Source: Heterohyrax brucei (Eukaryota; Chordata; Mammalia; Hyracoidea; Procaviidae). Taken from it: a stretch of DNA of 64,000 nucleotides. Below, piece by piece: positions 47,692 to 57,697 of the stretch. The DNA lies in the NCBI GenBank assembly GCA_028571685.1, contig CM053152.1, positions 23,382,001 to 23,446,000 of the forward strand. Reading direction: 5' to 3'. A model generated the notes under the pieces. It had not been told where the DNA came from. It made no database searches and saw only the letters and a program-made list of their open reading frames with translations. The translations under genes and the position numbers were made by a program. Numbering within the stretch: position 1 is the stretch's first letter; every line of letters starts with the position of its first letter.

Positions 47692-49568
47692 GTTGTTGTT
47701 GGGTGTTGTCGATTCGGTTCTTACTCATAGCGACCCTATGAACAACAGAAAGAAACACCACCGGGTCTTGTGCCGTGTCCACAATTGTTTTTATGCTTAA
47801 GCTCACTGTTGCGGCCACTGTGTCAATCCATCTCATTGAGGGTCTTCCTCTTTTTCACTGATCCTCCACTCTGCCTAGCATGATGTCCTTCTCCAGGGAC
47901 TGACCTTTTCCTGAAAAGTATGTAAGATGAAATCTTGCCATCTTTGCTTCCAAGGAGTACTCTGGTTGTACTTCTTCCAGAACAGATCTGTTGGTTCTTT
48001 TGGTGGTCCATCGTACATCCAACATTCTTCTCCAGTACCACAATTCAAAGGCATCATTTCTTCTGTCTTCTTTGTTCATGGTCCAGCTTTCACATGCGTA
48101 TGACGTGACTGAAAACAACATGGCTTGGGTCAGGTGTGTTTTAGTCTTCAAAGTGATATCCTTCCTTTTGAATACTTTGAAGAGGCCCTTTGCAGCAGAT
48201 TTTCCCAGTGCAATGCGTCTTTTGATTTCTTGATTGCTGCTTCTAAGGGCATTGATTGTGGACCCAAGTAAAATGAAGTCTTTGACACCCTCAATCCTTT
48301 CTCCATTTATGACAGTGCGGCTTACTGGTCCAGTTGTGAGGATTTTTGTTTTCCTGATGTTGAGGTGCAATCCATACTAAAGGCTGCGGTCCTTGATCTT
48401 CATCAGTAAATGGCTCTAATCTTCTTCATTTCCAGAAAGTCAGGTGGTGTCATCTGCACAATGCAGGTTGTTAATGAGTTGTCCTCTAATCCTCATGCCT
48501 TGTTCTTCTTTGTCTAATCCAGCTTCTCAGATTATTTGCTCGGGATACAGATTAAAAAGCTATGGTGAAAGGATGGAACCCTGACACACACGTTTCCTGA
48601 CTTTAAACCATGTAGTGTCCCCTTGTTCTGTTCACACGACTGTCTCTTGATCCATATATGGATTCCTTAACAGCACAATTAAGTGTTCTGGAATTCCCAT
48701 TCTCTGCAACATTAGCCATAGTTTAGTATGATCCACATAGTTGAATGCTTTTGCATAGTCAATGAAACACAAGTAAACATCTTGCTGGTATTCTTTGCTT
48801 TCTGCCAAGATCCACCTGATATCAACGATGATAACCCTGGTTCCACATCATCTTCTGAACTCAGCTTGAATTTCTGGCAGTTCTTTGTCAATATATTGCT
48901 GTAGTCGCTTTTGAATGATCTTCAGCAGAATTTTACTCATGTGTGATATCAAAAATATTGTTCGGTAATTTCCACACTTGGTTGGATCACCTTTCTTTGG
49001 AATGGGTGTAAGTATGGATCTCTTCCAGGCAGTTGGCCAGGCAGCTGTCCTCCAAATTTCTTGGCATAGACAAATGAGTACTTCCAGCACTGCATCTGTT
49101 TGTTGAAATACCTCAACTGATATTCCATCAATTCCAGGAGTCTTGTTTTTCACCAATGCCTTCAATGCAGCTTTCACTTCTTTCTTCAGTACCATTGGCT
49201 CTTGATCCTACGCTATCTCTTCAAATGGCTGAATATCGACTAATTCTTTCTTGTATAACGACTCTGTGTATTCCTTCCATCTTCTTGGATGCTCTCTGAG
49301 TCATTTAATAGTTTTCCTGTAGAATCCTTCACTATTGCAACTCAAGGCTTGAATTTTTTTTTTCCAGTTCTCTCAGCTTGAGAAACGCAGAACATGTTCT
49401 TCCCTTCTGGTTTTCCATTTCCAGCTCTTTGTACATGTCATTATAATACTTTCTTTTGTCTTCCCAAGCTGTTCTCTGAAATCTTCTGTTTAGGTCTTTT
49501 ATATCACCATTCCTTCCTTTTGTTTTAGCTGCTTGATGTTCAAGAGCAAGTTTCAAAGTCTCCTCTGT
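47692..49568 (-). mobile_element. RTE/BovB-clade LINE, 5'-truncated
   Basis: Reads right to left. Minus-strand pieces: reverse-transcriptase entry at 48848-49195 (T-P-G-I-D-G-I, P-I-P-K-K-G-D, G-N-Y-R), and palm/C-terminus at 47855-48370 (Y-A-C-E-S-W-T, F-E-L-W-Y-W-R-R-M-L, W-T-T-K-R-T-N). The catalytic Y-A-D-D has become C-A-D-D (48449-48460). Frames are broken and the endonuclease domain is missing. The 3' end at 47692 is a short TTG repeat, typical of RTE rather than poly(A). Confidence 0.93.
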
Positions 49569-51545
49569 AAAGAATCACCTGATTTTGTCAATTTATGCAT
49601 TTAACAAAGTCCAACACACAGTCATGCTAAAAACTGTCAGCAAAATAGGAACAGAAGGCAAATTCCTCAATGCAATAAAGAGTATCTATGCAAAGCCAAC
49701 CGCCTACATCATCCTGAATGGAGAGAGACTGAAAGAATTCCCCTTGAAAATGGGAACTAGACAAGGATTCTCACTCTCACCACTTCTATTCAACACTGTA
49801 CTAGAAGTTTTGGTGAGAGTAATTAGACTAGACAAAGAATACAGGGCATCTGCATCAGAAAAGAAAAAGTAAAATTATCCTTATTTGCAGATGATGAGAT
49901 TGTATACACAGAGAATCATAAAGAATACATAAGTAAACTACTTGAACTAATAGAAGAGTTCAACAAAGTATCAGGATATCAGATAAACACAAGTAAATGA
50001 GTAGGATTCCTTTATACCAACAAAGAGATCATCAAAGAAGAAACTACCAAATCAATACCATTTACTGTAGTCACCAAGAAGATAAAACACCAGGGAATAA
50101 ATCTGACTAGAGAAATAAGAGACCTTTACAAAGAGAACTATAAGACACTACTGCAAGAAACCAAGAGAGACCTACATAAATGGAGAAACCTACTCTGCTC
50201 ATGGATAGGAAGACTTAACACTGAAAATATCTATTTACCCAAAGCAATCTACATATACAGTGTAATCCCAATACAAATTCCAGTGACATTTTATAAAGAG
50301 ATGGAGAAACAAATCACAAACTTTGTTTGGAAAGGGAAAAAAATCCGAGATAAGCAAAGCACTAGTGACTGAAGAAGAGGAACACTGTGGGAGGCCTCAC
50401 ACTACCTGACCTTAGAACCTATTACACTGCCACAGTAGTCAAAACAGCCTGGTACTGGTACAAAAAGAGACATACAGACCACTGCAACAGAGTTGAGACC
50501 TCAGAAATGCCACCATCCTCTGATGAACAGTTCATATTCTACAAAGCCCCTAAGATTGTAAACTGGGGTAAAAACAGTACCTTTAACAAATGGTGCTGGC
50601 AAAATTATTGAAACAAGACCCATATCTCACACCTTACACAAGAGCTAATTTAAATTGGATCAAAGACTTCAAAATCAAACCTAAAACAATACAGATCATG
50701 AAAGAGAAAACAGCATCAACAATGGAAGCTTTAATACACAGACTTCAAAATCTGACAAAGCACAATCAACAAAAGAGAAAATAGGTAAATGGAAACTACT
50801 AAGAATCAAACACTCGTGCGCATCCAAAGACTTTATCAAAAGAATTAAAAGACCACCTAAAGAATGGGAAAAAAACATTTGGCAACTGCATGTCGGACTA
50901 ACGTCTCATCTCCTAATCTACAAGGCATTGCAAAATATCAGCAGGGTAAAAGTAAATAACCTAATTAAGTGATGGGCAACGGAGATGGGCAGACACTTCA
51001 CCACAGACGACATCCAGGCAGCTGAAAAGACACATGAGGAAATGCTCATGATCATTAGCTATCTGAGAAATCAAATCCAATCTACATTCAAATCAAAACT
51101 ACAATGAGATACCATCTCACCCCAACACGGTTGGCCATGATCCAAAAAACACAAAACAACAAATGATAGAGAGGCTATGGAGAGATGGGAACTTTCCTAC
51201 ACTGCTGGTGGGATTGCAAAATGGTACAACCTCTTTGGAAAGCAATCTGGCACTTCCTTAAAAAGCTGGAAATAGATATGCCACTTTACCCAGTAATCCC
51301 ACTGCTTAGAATACATCCTACAGAATCAAGGGTAGTCACACAAACAGATACATGCACATAAATGTTTGTTGCAGCACAGTTCACAATAGCAAAAGATAGT
51401 ATCAAACAACACGCCCAACAACAGATGAATGGATAAACAAACTATGGTAGATATACTCAGTGGAACATTATGCAATGATAAAGAACACTGATAATTTTAG
51501 GAAGCATCTCATAACCTGGTTTAGTTGGAAGACACTGTGCTGAGT

Positions 51546-52562
51546 GAAATCAGTCAGTGGCACAAGACCAAATATTGTATGAGACCCCTACTATAAGGAC
51601 TTAAAAATAGACTTCTGTACAGAAGAAAAGACTCTTTGATAGCTGCAAGGGTGGAGAGGGAGGGGGAGAGCTGGTCAGAGATTAGATAGTTGATAGAAAT
51701 TTGGTTGGATTAAATCAGTGACAACACACAGTAGAAAGAAGATCAACTTAATTGGACTTCAACATAAGCTGAAAACACTTCTAATCTTAACCCAATACTG
51801 CAAGGATAAAGTAGCATGGGGACCACACTCTCAAGGGACATTGAGGCCAACTGGCATAACTAGCCTATTGCTAACAGAGTCTTCTGCACCCCATATTGAC
51901 GAGTGGTGTCTGGGGTCTTAACAAGCTAGCAAGCTGCCATCTGAGGTACACCAAGTGGTCCCAACTCAGCAGGAATGGATGATCACCAAGGACCAAAACG
52001 ACATGGGGGAAAGAACCCAGAAGACAGAGACTCATGTGAGTGGGTGACTATATCAACATGTGAGCAGAAGAACCAGATGGTGCCTGGCCACCACCAAAGA
52101 AGGCTGTGATGGAGCACACAATGCTGAGTCCCAGTGGCAACACGAGAAAAAGAGGAGCACACCTCAAGAATTCCACTAAAAGGCTCCAATTGATGGCCTA
52201 GTGGTCTGAGGGTTCCCCTGGGAGCATGGCGCCCAGACCTGCTGCTGCCCCTGACCAAACATTACTGAGGTCAACTACTCAGACAGGAAAGGACTAGACT
52301 CGGGAACACAATGTGACCATATGGTGTATGTACTTTATGGGTCTATGCATCTATATGATGCTGTCCTACTGGCCTCTTCCTAGAAGAGAGAGGACAGGGA
52401 GGAGAGGACAGGAGATTGTTACGAGGATATAACATACATAGAACAAAAAGAGGAGTGTGCGGTCACCAGGCAAGGAGAACAGAAGGAGCCGTAGATAGGC
52501 AGGCATTCAAATTTAATTTGGATTTTATACTTTCACTTAATCACAAAAAAAAAAAAAAAAAG
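51546..52562 (+). other. L1-F 3' UTR
   Basis: Homologous in order to the L1-A 3' UTR, with a G-rich tract at 51646-51668, but with the older terminal block (GGCATTCAAATTTAATTTGG). Confidence 0.88.
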
Positions 52563-52597
52563 ATACCTTCTTAAGTTAAAAAAAAAAAAAAAAAAAT

Positions 52598-52690
52598 ACC
52601 CTGTAAGGCAGAGCAGAACTGCCAGAAAGAGTTTCCAAGGAACACCTGGTGGATTCAAACTGCCAACCTTCTGGTGTTTCCAGGATACCA
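52598..52690 (-). mobile_element. AfroSINE, second half
   Basis: AGAACTGCCAGAAAGAGTTT, CACCTGGTGGATTCAAACTG, ending GGTGTTTCCAGG. Completes the copy begun at 43048. Confidence 0.9.
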
Positions 52691-53864
52691 AGGAAGATGG
52701 AAAATCCTTGAATCTCAGCTCATTAATGGACAGTAGGGAAAAAAAACCCTGTAATCTAAGTTCTAAAATTTCTCCTTTTAGCGATGTTTCATGTCACTGG
52801 AAAGAAGTGCTCCAAGCAAAATACTACACATTAGAACAGCAAGACCCTAGCTCTAAGTGTTTCACAGAGGAAAAGACGGAATCTCTTGCGAACCACTGAC
52901 AGAGCTGGTGAAGACGGCGGGGAGAAGCCGTCCCTCATAGGAATCAGCCTCATGCTGTTGCTCCTGATTCTCCCTTCCCTCTTGTGAAGTTAGAGGAGTT
53001 AACACATCCCCTCTATGGTATTTTTACACCATAGAACTCAAGGATGAGGTGCTTTCTCTTCCTTCTTTATCACACATAACTTGCTTTCACACTCACTTGT
53101 TGTTTCAAGATTCCAACAAAAATCATTCATTGAAACAGCAGAAGGCATGAGACTGAGATATTTAAGATTTTAAAGAATGAATTTCCTATCTAGAGATACA
53201 GAGAACAAACAGTTCAAGAAAAAACTATACTGATAAACACGGAAATAAGGAAACTATCACAGAGTATTCCAAATAGTGGAAGGGAGCATTCTCTACACAC
53301 CAAAAAAAAAATCTTCACTAATTCAAAAATAAATAGTTTGGGAAAAAACTAGATGCAGGATAACATGTTCATGGAGTGTCTGTCGTGCAAGTCTCTATTT
53401 GGCCTCTCTTTGATCCTGCTGTGGGACAACTACAGAACCTAGCCTTGGCTGCCTGAAGGAAGAATGATTGTCCTGGTGAAATGACTCAATGTCGACAAAA
53501 GGTCCAAGCTTCTAGGAATTACATTATCCATCAGAGGCCCTTTATGTACAAGTCCCTAACTTACTGTTGCCTGGGCCTCACTCACGTCTCCTCTCTACCA
53601 CTCTTAGTTGTACCTCCTTCTTCCTATTTGTACAGTCTCCTCAGTTTACCCTTCTTTTCGGCCTTCTAATGTTCTGTCCTACTCTCTCAATCCATCTCTG
53701 ATACTTTCCAACAGCCCTATGCCAAAGCATTCCAAATAATCATTAAAAATATTTGAATTCTGAGAATCTATTATTTCTATACATTCCCAAGGACATGACA
53801 ATTCAATTGTATCTAGCAATGTGAGCTGTCAGCTACATGTTTATCATACCATGGTAGCTTGCAT
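52691..53864. other. TMEM241 intron 1, unassigned
   Basis: No gene or repeat recognised. Confidence 0.5.
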
Positions 53865-54215
53865 GTTGCCAACATGCTGGTATTGGTATTCCAAATACCA
53901 GCAGGGGTCAACCACAGTGGGCAGGTTTTAGTGAAGCCTTCAAGATTAAAACAGGCTGGAAAATAGGCCTAGCAATCTACTTCCAAAAACTAGCCAATGA
54001 AAACCCCATGGTTTACAACAGAATATTAACCAACGTGCTACAAGTGCTAGAAGATGAGACCTCTGGGTTTGAAAGAATTCAAAATATACAGTGACTGCAA
54101 CAATGGACAGAGGTACGTCGATGATAATGAAGACAGCACAGGACCTGACAACATTTTATTCTGTTGTACATGGGGTCGTCATGAGTCAGGGCTGACTCAA
54201 CAGCAAGTACCAAGA
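53865..54215 (+). mobile_element. RTE-derived composite SINE or RTE ends
   Basis: 'aataccagcaggggtcaacc', 'gcaatctacttccaaaaac' and 'tagccaatgaaaacccc' are RTE 5'-type sequence. From 54090, 'caacaatggacagaggtacg', 'gcacaggacctgacaac' and the end GTCATGAGTCAGGGCTGACT match the RTE 3' end. The middle is missing. Confidence 0.7.
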
Positions 54216-54825
54216 AAAGCAGCTGGAGGCATTATGTATATGGAAGGGATTCAATTTTCAGCATATACATTATAAAATGGTGTGATACCCCAACAGATAT
54301 AAACATAATGCCACAAATGAAGATGCACATCCAGAAGGGGTTAAACTTTTATGAACTAAACACTATGTGCCTGCTAGATTTGGGGGGTTAGATACATGTG
54401 ATTCTGTTTATTGTTGTTTTTCTGATCAATATCTTGGTTTGCAGGCTTTCATAAAAGATATGTTACTTTGCCCCTTCTGAGTATTACATGGAAATAAAAA
54501 TCAGGTTATTCCTTTTTGTATCAAAACATTATCAAGACAGCCATCTGGTTACTGAAACAAACTAGAATAGTTAAATGAAAGGGATATTTCACCAATTCAC
54601 ATATTCCTGAGTTGGTACAATGAAAGACCAAGATTCCATCTTTGTTTAGTTTAGCTCTCTGTCTCATGTGGAAAAAAACAATCTGTAAAAAGCTAATTAC
54701 TGTGTCATACAATAAGCAAAAAATCATCTTTTCTTCTTTCCTCTTTTTCTTCTTTTATTCCAGAATAACTACCACTCACTATCTTGAACATTCAGTACCA
54801 CAATGTTGATACTGTAGTCTAACCA
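54216..54825. other. TMEM241 intron 1, unassigned
   Basis: AT-rich; nothing recognised. Confidence 0.45.
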
Positions 54826-54975
54826 CCCTACAAACATTTTGATTAATCCTCACAGGAACCCTTTGGAGAATACTTTTTTATGCCATTTTACAGATTATAA
54901 AACTTAGATTTACACAGATTAAGGTACCAAAGCCAAGCAGATGGAGCTGGGATGCAAACCTATCACTGACTACCA
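54826..54975 (-). repeat. MIR SINE, diverged
   Basis: TTAATCCTCACAGGAACCCT, GCCATTTTACAGATTATAAA and GGAGCTGGGATGCAAACC are in the reverse MIR order. Confidence 0.75.
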
Positions 54976-55260
54976 GCAAGACTTTATTACTAGATCTTCA
55001 AAGGTCCATCACCAGAACTAACCTCAACTGGAGGGAGAGAGAGGGCTCAGGAGGAGCATCCTGTGAATAGACTGAGAACAGCCACTAGCACCAAGATAGA
55101 AAGTATAAAATCCTGTTAACTGCTCTTTTAAAAGAACAAGAGGGTTGGGGAGTGGGGAAGATAGGGAGTGGTAACAGAGACCCTAAAGTGGAAGCAGGTG
55201 GTCCTGAGCAGTATCAATACTGGTTTTGTCAAGTCAGATTCCAAGACAAAAGGCAACAAC

Positions 55261-55366
55261 CCACTCAGGTCCACAGGGTTCCAGCATTTCTGTGCATGGT
55301 ACCAATCCCAAGACCACTCAGGTCCACAGGGTTCCAGCATTTCTGTGCATGGTACCAATCCCAAGA
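55261..55366. repeat. 53-bp tandem duplication (two units)
   Basis: Units 55261-55313 and 55314-55366 begin CCACTCAGGTCCACAGGG and are identical by eye. Because 53 is not a multiple of three, overlapping ORFs in several frames repeat the same peptide; none is a gene. Confidence 0.95.
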
Positions 55367-55984
55367 CCCCTCCTAACAAAAGAAAAAAACACCATCAACT
55401 CTGATTTACCAGTGATTTCCAACCTTTGACAAGCACCACTCATTTTCTGCCTCCTCATAAAAAGGGTGTCCTGACATTACTTTATATTTAAAATTAACTT
55501 TACATTTCACTTTTGAAGATAATTTCACTAAAGGCTTTTAAATATACTGAAAGTGCTTAGTGTAAGGATATAGTAAGAATAGGTTTGGTAATCAATAGTG
55601 TGAGAGGAGATGGAGTAATCTCTTCTATTTAAAGACATCTGCCACCTGGTGGGATTCTGGGGTAGCGGCATGTCTAGAAAAGAAGGCAGGAAGGGTCTGA
55701 TTTCTTCTTTCCCTCCTCCCACACACCCCAACCCAGGTGACTGATGCCAGTTGTTTTCTTTCCCTCATCCGTAGTCCACACAGCCTCAATTTAAGTACAC
55801 TGGAATTCGCCAGTCAAAATATCTTACTTCCCAGGCGATCGGCAGGGTGCTTTACAGGAAGTGAGGAAGGGACACTACAATCCAACAGATCTGATATTTC
55901 AAGCAGAGTCGGTTTTTTTCTCCACCGCTATCAAAAGATAAGAAACTGAAGGGTGCATTTGTACACGTCCACCGTAGTCACATC
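55367..55984. other. TMEM241 intron 1, proximal
   Basis: No repeat or exon recognised. GC content rises towards the promoter. Confidence 0.5.
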
Positions 55985-55985
55985 T

Positions 55986-55995
55986 GTCACGTGGC
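55986..55995. promoter_or_regulatory. CLEAR-like E-box just inside intron 1
   Basis: GTCACGTGGC, a second CACGTG core with the same GT prefix, about 30 bp past the exon 1 donor. Together with the copy at 56188 it brackets exon 1. Confidence 0.45.
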
Positions 55996-56023
55996 ATCGA
56001 CCTCCCGCGCCCCGGCTCCTCAC

Positions 56024-56095
56024 CTTGTTCATCAGATAAGAAGCCAAGTAGCAGGCACAAAAGGCGAGGCCGACCAGGGACCTCCTCATGAACAT
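56024..56095 (-). CDS. TMEM241: TMEM241 coding exon 1 (24 codons)
   Basis: TMEM241 is a multi-pass membrane protein of the VRG4-like nucleotide-sugar transporter group, reported at the Golgi as a UDP-GlcNAc carrier. Seen: on the minus strand an ATG at 56095 opens 24 codons (residues include RRSLVGLAF and ASYLMNK) and ends AAC AAG directly before GTGAGG, a strong donor. From memory the human protein starts M-C-V-R-R-S-L-V-G-L with the same length to the junction, so I took the upstream ATG rather than the one two codons later. Residues about 6-22 form the start of the first membrane segment. The exon lies in a CpG-rich stretch, as expected for a first exon. The 5' UTR and transcription start cannot be fixed by eye. 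The overlapping longer ORFs on both strands are shadows. Confidence 0.9.
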
Positions 56096-56187
56096 CTGTC
56101 AACTAGCTCCCCTTTTGGGGAGAGGCGCTGCCCACTCTGGATTGCCCCGCCTCAGCTGAAGCCCCGCGGGCGCCCCCCGTGCCGACG

Positions 56188-56197
56188 GTCACGTGGT
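56188..56197. promoter_or_regulatory. CLEAR-like E-box upstream of exon 1
   Basis: GTCACGTGGT, nine of ten bases identical to the palindromic CLEAR element GTCACGTGAC bound by TFEB/MITF/USF factors. It lies about 93 bp upstream of the TMEM241 start codon. Binding is inferred. Confidence 0.45.
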
Positions 56198-56315
56198 ACC
56201 GAATTCCACCAATCCGAGAGGGGACCATCGCCAGAGCCTGCCTCCTTAAAGGAGCCGCACCTCACTGAGCTGCAGCCTCTAGGCGGGTCGGGTAAACACT
56301 AACCTGCGAGCTTGA

Positions 56316-56484
56316 TAAAACCCAAAACCCACTGGCATAGGATCGATTCAGACTCGTAGAGATCCTCTGGGTCACAGTAGAACTGTCCCATAGAGTTTCC
56401 AAGGAGCGCCTGGTGGATTTGAACTGCTAACTCCTTGGTTAGCTGACCTAGCAGCACTTAACCACTCGGACACCAGGGTTTCTG
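56316..56484 (-). mobile_element. AfroSINE next to the promoter
   Basis: AACCCACTGGCATAGGATCG, TAGAGTTTCCAAGGAGCGCC, TTAACCACTCGGACACCAGG. It begins about 220 bp upstream of the TMEM241 start codon and abuts the CpG island. Confidence 0.95.
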
Positions 56485-56625
56485 AGAGCTTGATAGTGGA
56501 GAATCACAGTGGATGGGAATGCGGCCCCTGACCACCTGCAGAGAAAGGCCTGATCATAGTCGTCCTCTGAAAATGGCAGAAGAAAAAGAAACCAGTTTAC
56601 AAAACAGTGCACAGTATGCACTTCT

Positions 56626-56877
56626 AAATGCGGAGACAAAAAAAAAGCTCAGTTTTCTACATTGAATCTGTATTAATTTTGCAATCACACAAAAATGCTT
56701 ACCACCCACGCATTTGCAATACCCAGTCACCCAATGTTTTATGACCACCTCAAATGCGGAGACCAAAAAAAAAAATGCTCAGTTTTCTACATTGAATCTG
56801 TCTTAATTTTGCAATCGCACAAAAATGCTTACCACCCACGCATTTGCAATACCCAGTCACCCAATATTTCATGACCA
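56626..56877. repeat. 126-bp tandem duplication (two units)
   Basis: Units start at 56626 and 56752 with AAATGCGGAGAC and an A run, and share GCTCAGTTTTCTACATTGAA and ACCCACGCATTTGCAATACC. A few base differences separate them. Confidence 0.95.
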
Positions 56878-56917
56878 CCCCACACGCAAAAAAACAGAGA
56901 GAGATGATTGTGACGAA

Positions 56918-57125
56918 GCAGAGTTCTGGGTGGCATGAATGGTTACCCACTCAAAGTACTTGCCAAAAGGTTGGCAGTTGGAACCTCTCCAGAGGCCCCT
57001 CAGAAGACAGGAATGGTGGTCACTCACCACCTTAAAAACCTATGGAGTGAAGTTCTACTCTTACACACACAGGGTCGTCATGAGTCAGCATGACTGCTCT
57101 GTGGAAGCTGATAGCAACAAACAGA
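56918..57125 (+). mobile_element. AfroSINE, decayed
   Basis: GGGTGGCATGAATGGTTACC head, GGCAGTTGGAACCTC, core GGGTCGTCATGAGTCAGCAT. Confidence 0.75.
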
Positions 57126-57208
57126 TGCATGTATAAAACAAAAATTTATTGTCTCTTTCCATATTCCTCTTAACCATCAGTAATGGCCAGCTAACCAATT
57201 AATAGCTC

Positions 57209-57312
57209 CCAATAGGATCCCTAGTGGCAAGAAGTCAGCAGTTTGAATCTACTAGCTGCTCCTTGAAAACTCTATGGGGCAGCTCAATTCTGTCCTGTAG
57301 GGTCACTATGAG
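57209..57312 (+). mobile_element. AfroSINE, truncated
   Basis: GATCCCTAGTGGCAAGAAG head, GCTGCTCCTTGAAAACTCTA, and GTAGGGTCACTATGAG. It stops before the core end and abuts a reverse copy. Confidence 0.88.
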
Positions 57313-57545
57313 CCCAGTGAACTCTGACTCATAGCAACATTATACCAAGTGCCACTGAATCAATTTTGACACATAGCAACCCTATCGGCAAGGGTAAACT
57401 GCCCTATAGGGTTTCCAAGGCTGCGTAATCTTTACAGAAGCAGACTGTCACATTATTCTCCTATAAAGTAGCTGACCAGTAGACTCCAAACACTGACCTT
57501 TCTGTTAGCAGCGGAGGGCTTAACTGCTGCATCACCAGGGCCCAT
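57313..57545 (-). mobile_element. AfroSINE, long variant
   Basis: CCACTGAATCAATTTTGACA, TAGGGTTTCCAAGGCTGCG, TTTACAGAAGCAGACTGTCA, head ACTGCTGCATCACCAGGGC. Confidence 0.88.
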
Positions 57546-57588
57546 GGATAATAAAATTGAGGAAAGTAAGCCTCCTTAAGGTCCATTC

Positions 57589-57697
57589 CGGACCCCGGTG
57601 GTACAGTAGTAAACAGATCAAATGCTAACAAAACGTTGGCAGTTCAAATTTACCAACCGCTCCTTGGAAGCCTTATGGGGCAGTTATACTCCATCCT
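57589..57697 (+). mobile_element. AfroSINE, 3'-truncated
   Basis: GACCCCGGTGGTACAGTAGT head, GCAGTTCAAATTTACCAACC, CTCCTTGGAAGCCTTATGGG. Cut where the RTE begins. Confidence 0.88.

Larger units (their letters stand above)
45472..51545 (+). pseudogene. L1-F ORF2, broken and split by two insertions
   Basis: The start region reads I-I-T-L-N/S-V-S-G-L-N but the ATG is lost. Endonuclease pieces run to about 46180 and linker to 46830. Then a nested L1 tail (46847-47329), the RT entry ([11 protein letters not shown] near 47620), a nested RTE (47692-49568), and the RT palm from 49585 ([22 protein letters not shown]). The catalytic box reads F-A-D-D near 49885 but out of frame with its upstream part. 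The C-terminal part follows to 51545 (K-W-C-W-Q-N near 50590). About 30 bases of L1 are missing at the RTE site. Confidence 0.9.
43116..52597 (+). mobile_element. Full-length inactive L1 (L1-F) carrying two later insertions
   Basis: It sits between the two halves of one AfroSINE with target duplication ACCCTATAAG (43106-43115) and ACCCTGTAAG (52598-52607). Without nested elements it is about 7.1 kb: 5' UTR, ORF1 remnant, ORF2 remnant, 3' UTR, and tail GGATTTTATACTTTCACTTA plus poly(A). An older sublineage than L1-A: more diverged and with a different tail. Two A-runs (52545-52561, 52579-52596) end it. Confidence 0.93.
55985..56310 (-). promoter_or_regulatory. CpG island and probable TMEM241 promoter
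   Basis: This is the only stretch rich in CG dinucleotides in an otherwise AT-rich, CpG-poor window. It surrounds coding exon 1. Visible elements: a CCAAT motif at 56208-56212, a GC-box-like CCCCGCC near 56145, and CACGTG E-boxes at 55988-55993 and 56190-56195. There is no clear TATA box; TTAAA at 56254 lies in a short palindrome. By inference this is a TATA-less housekeeping-type promoter reading leftward. It could also act in both directions, but no rightward exon was recognised. Confidence 0.75.

Noticed and set aside
47855..48370. RTE reverse-transcriptase ORF as a live gene
   Set aside because: The catalytic Y-A-D-D is C-A-D-D, the frame is split from the upstream RT part, and the copy is 5'-truncated.
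55152..55429. Several overlapping ORFs with a repeated peptide
   Set aside because: They reflect the 53-bp tandem duplication read in different frames, not a repeat protein.
55899..56302. GC-rich ORFs on both strands around the promoter
   Set aside because: They are chance open frames in a CpG island. The minus-strand one overlaps TMEM241 exon 1 in the wrong frame.
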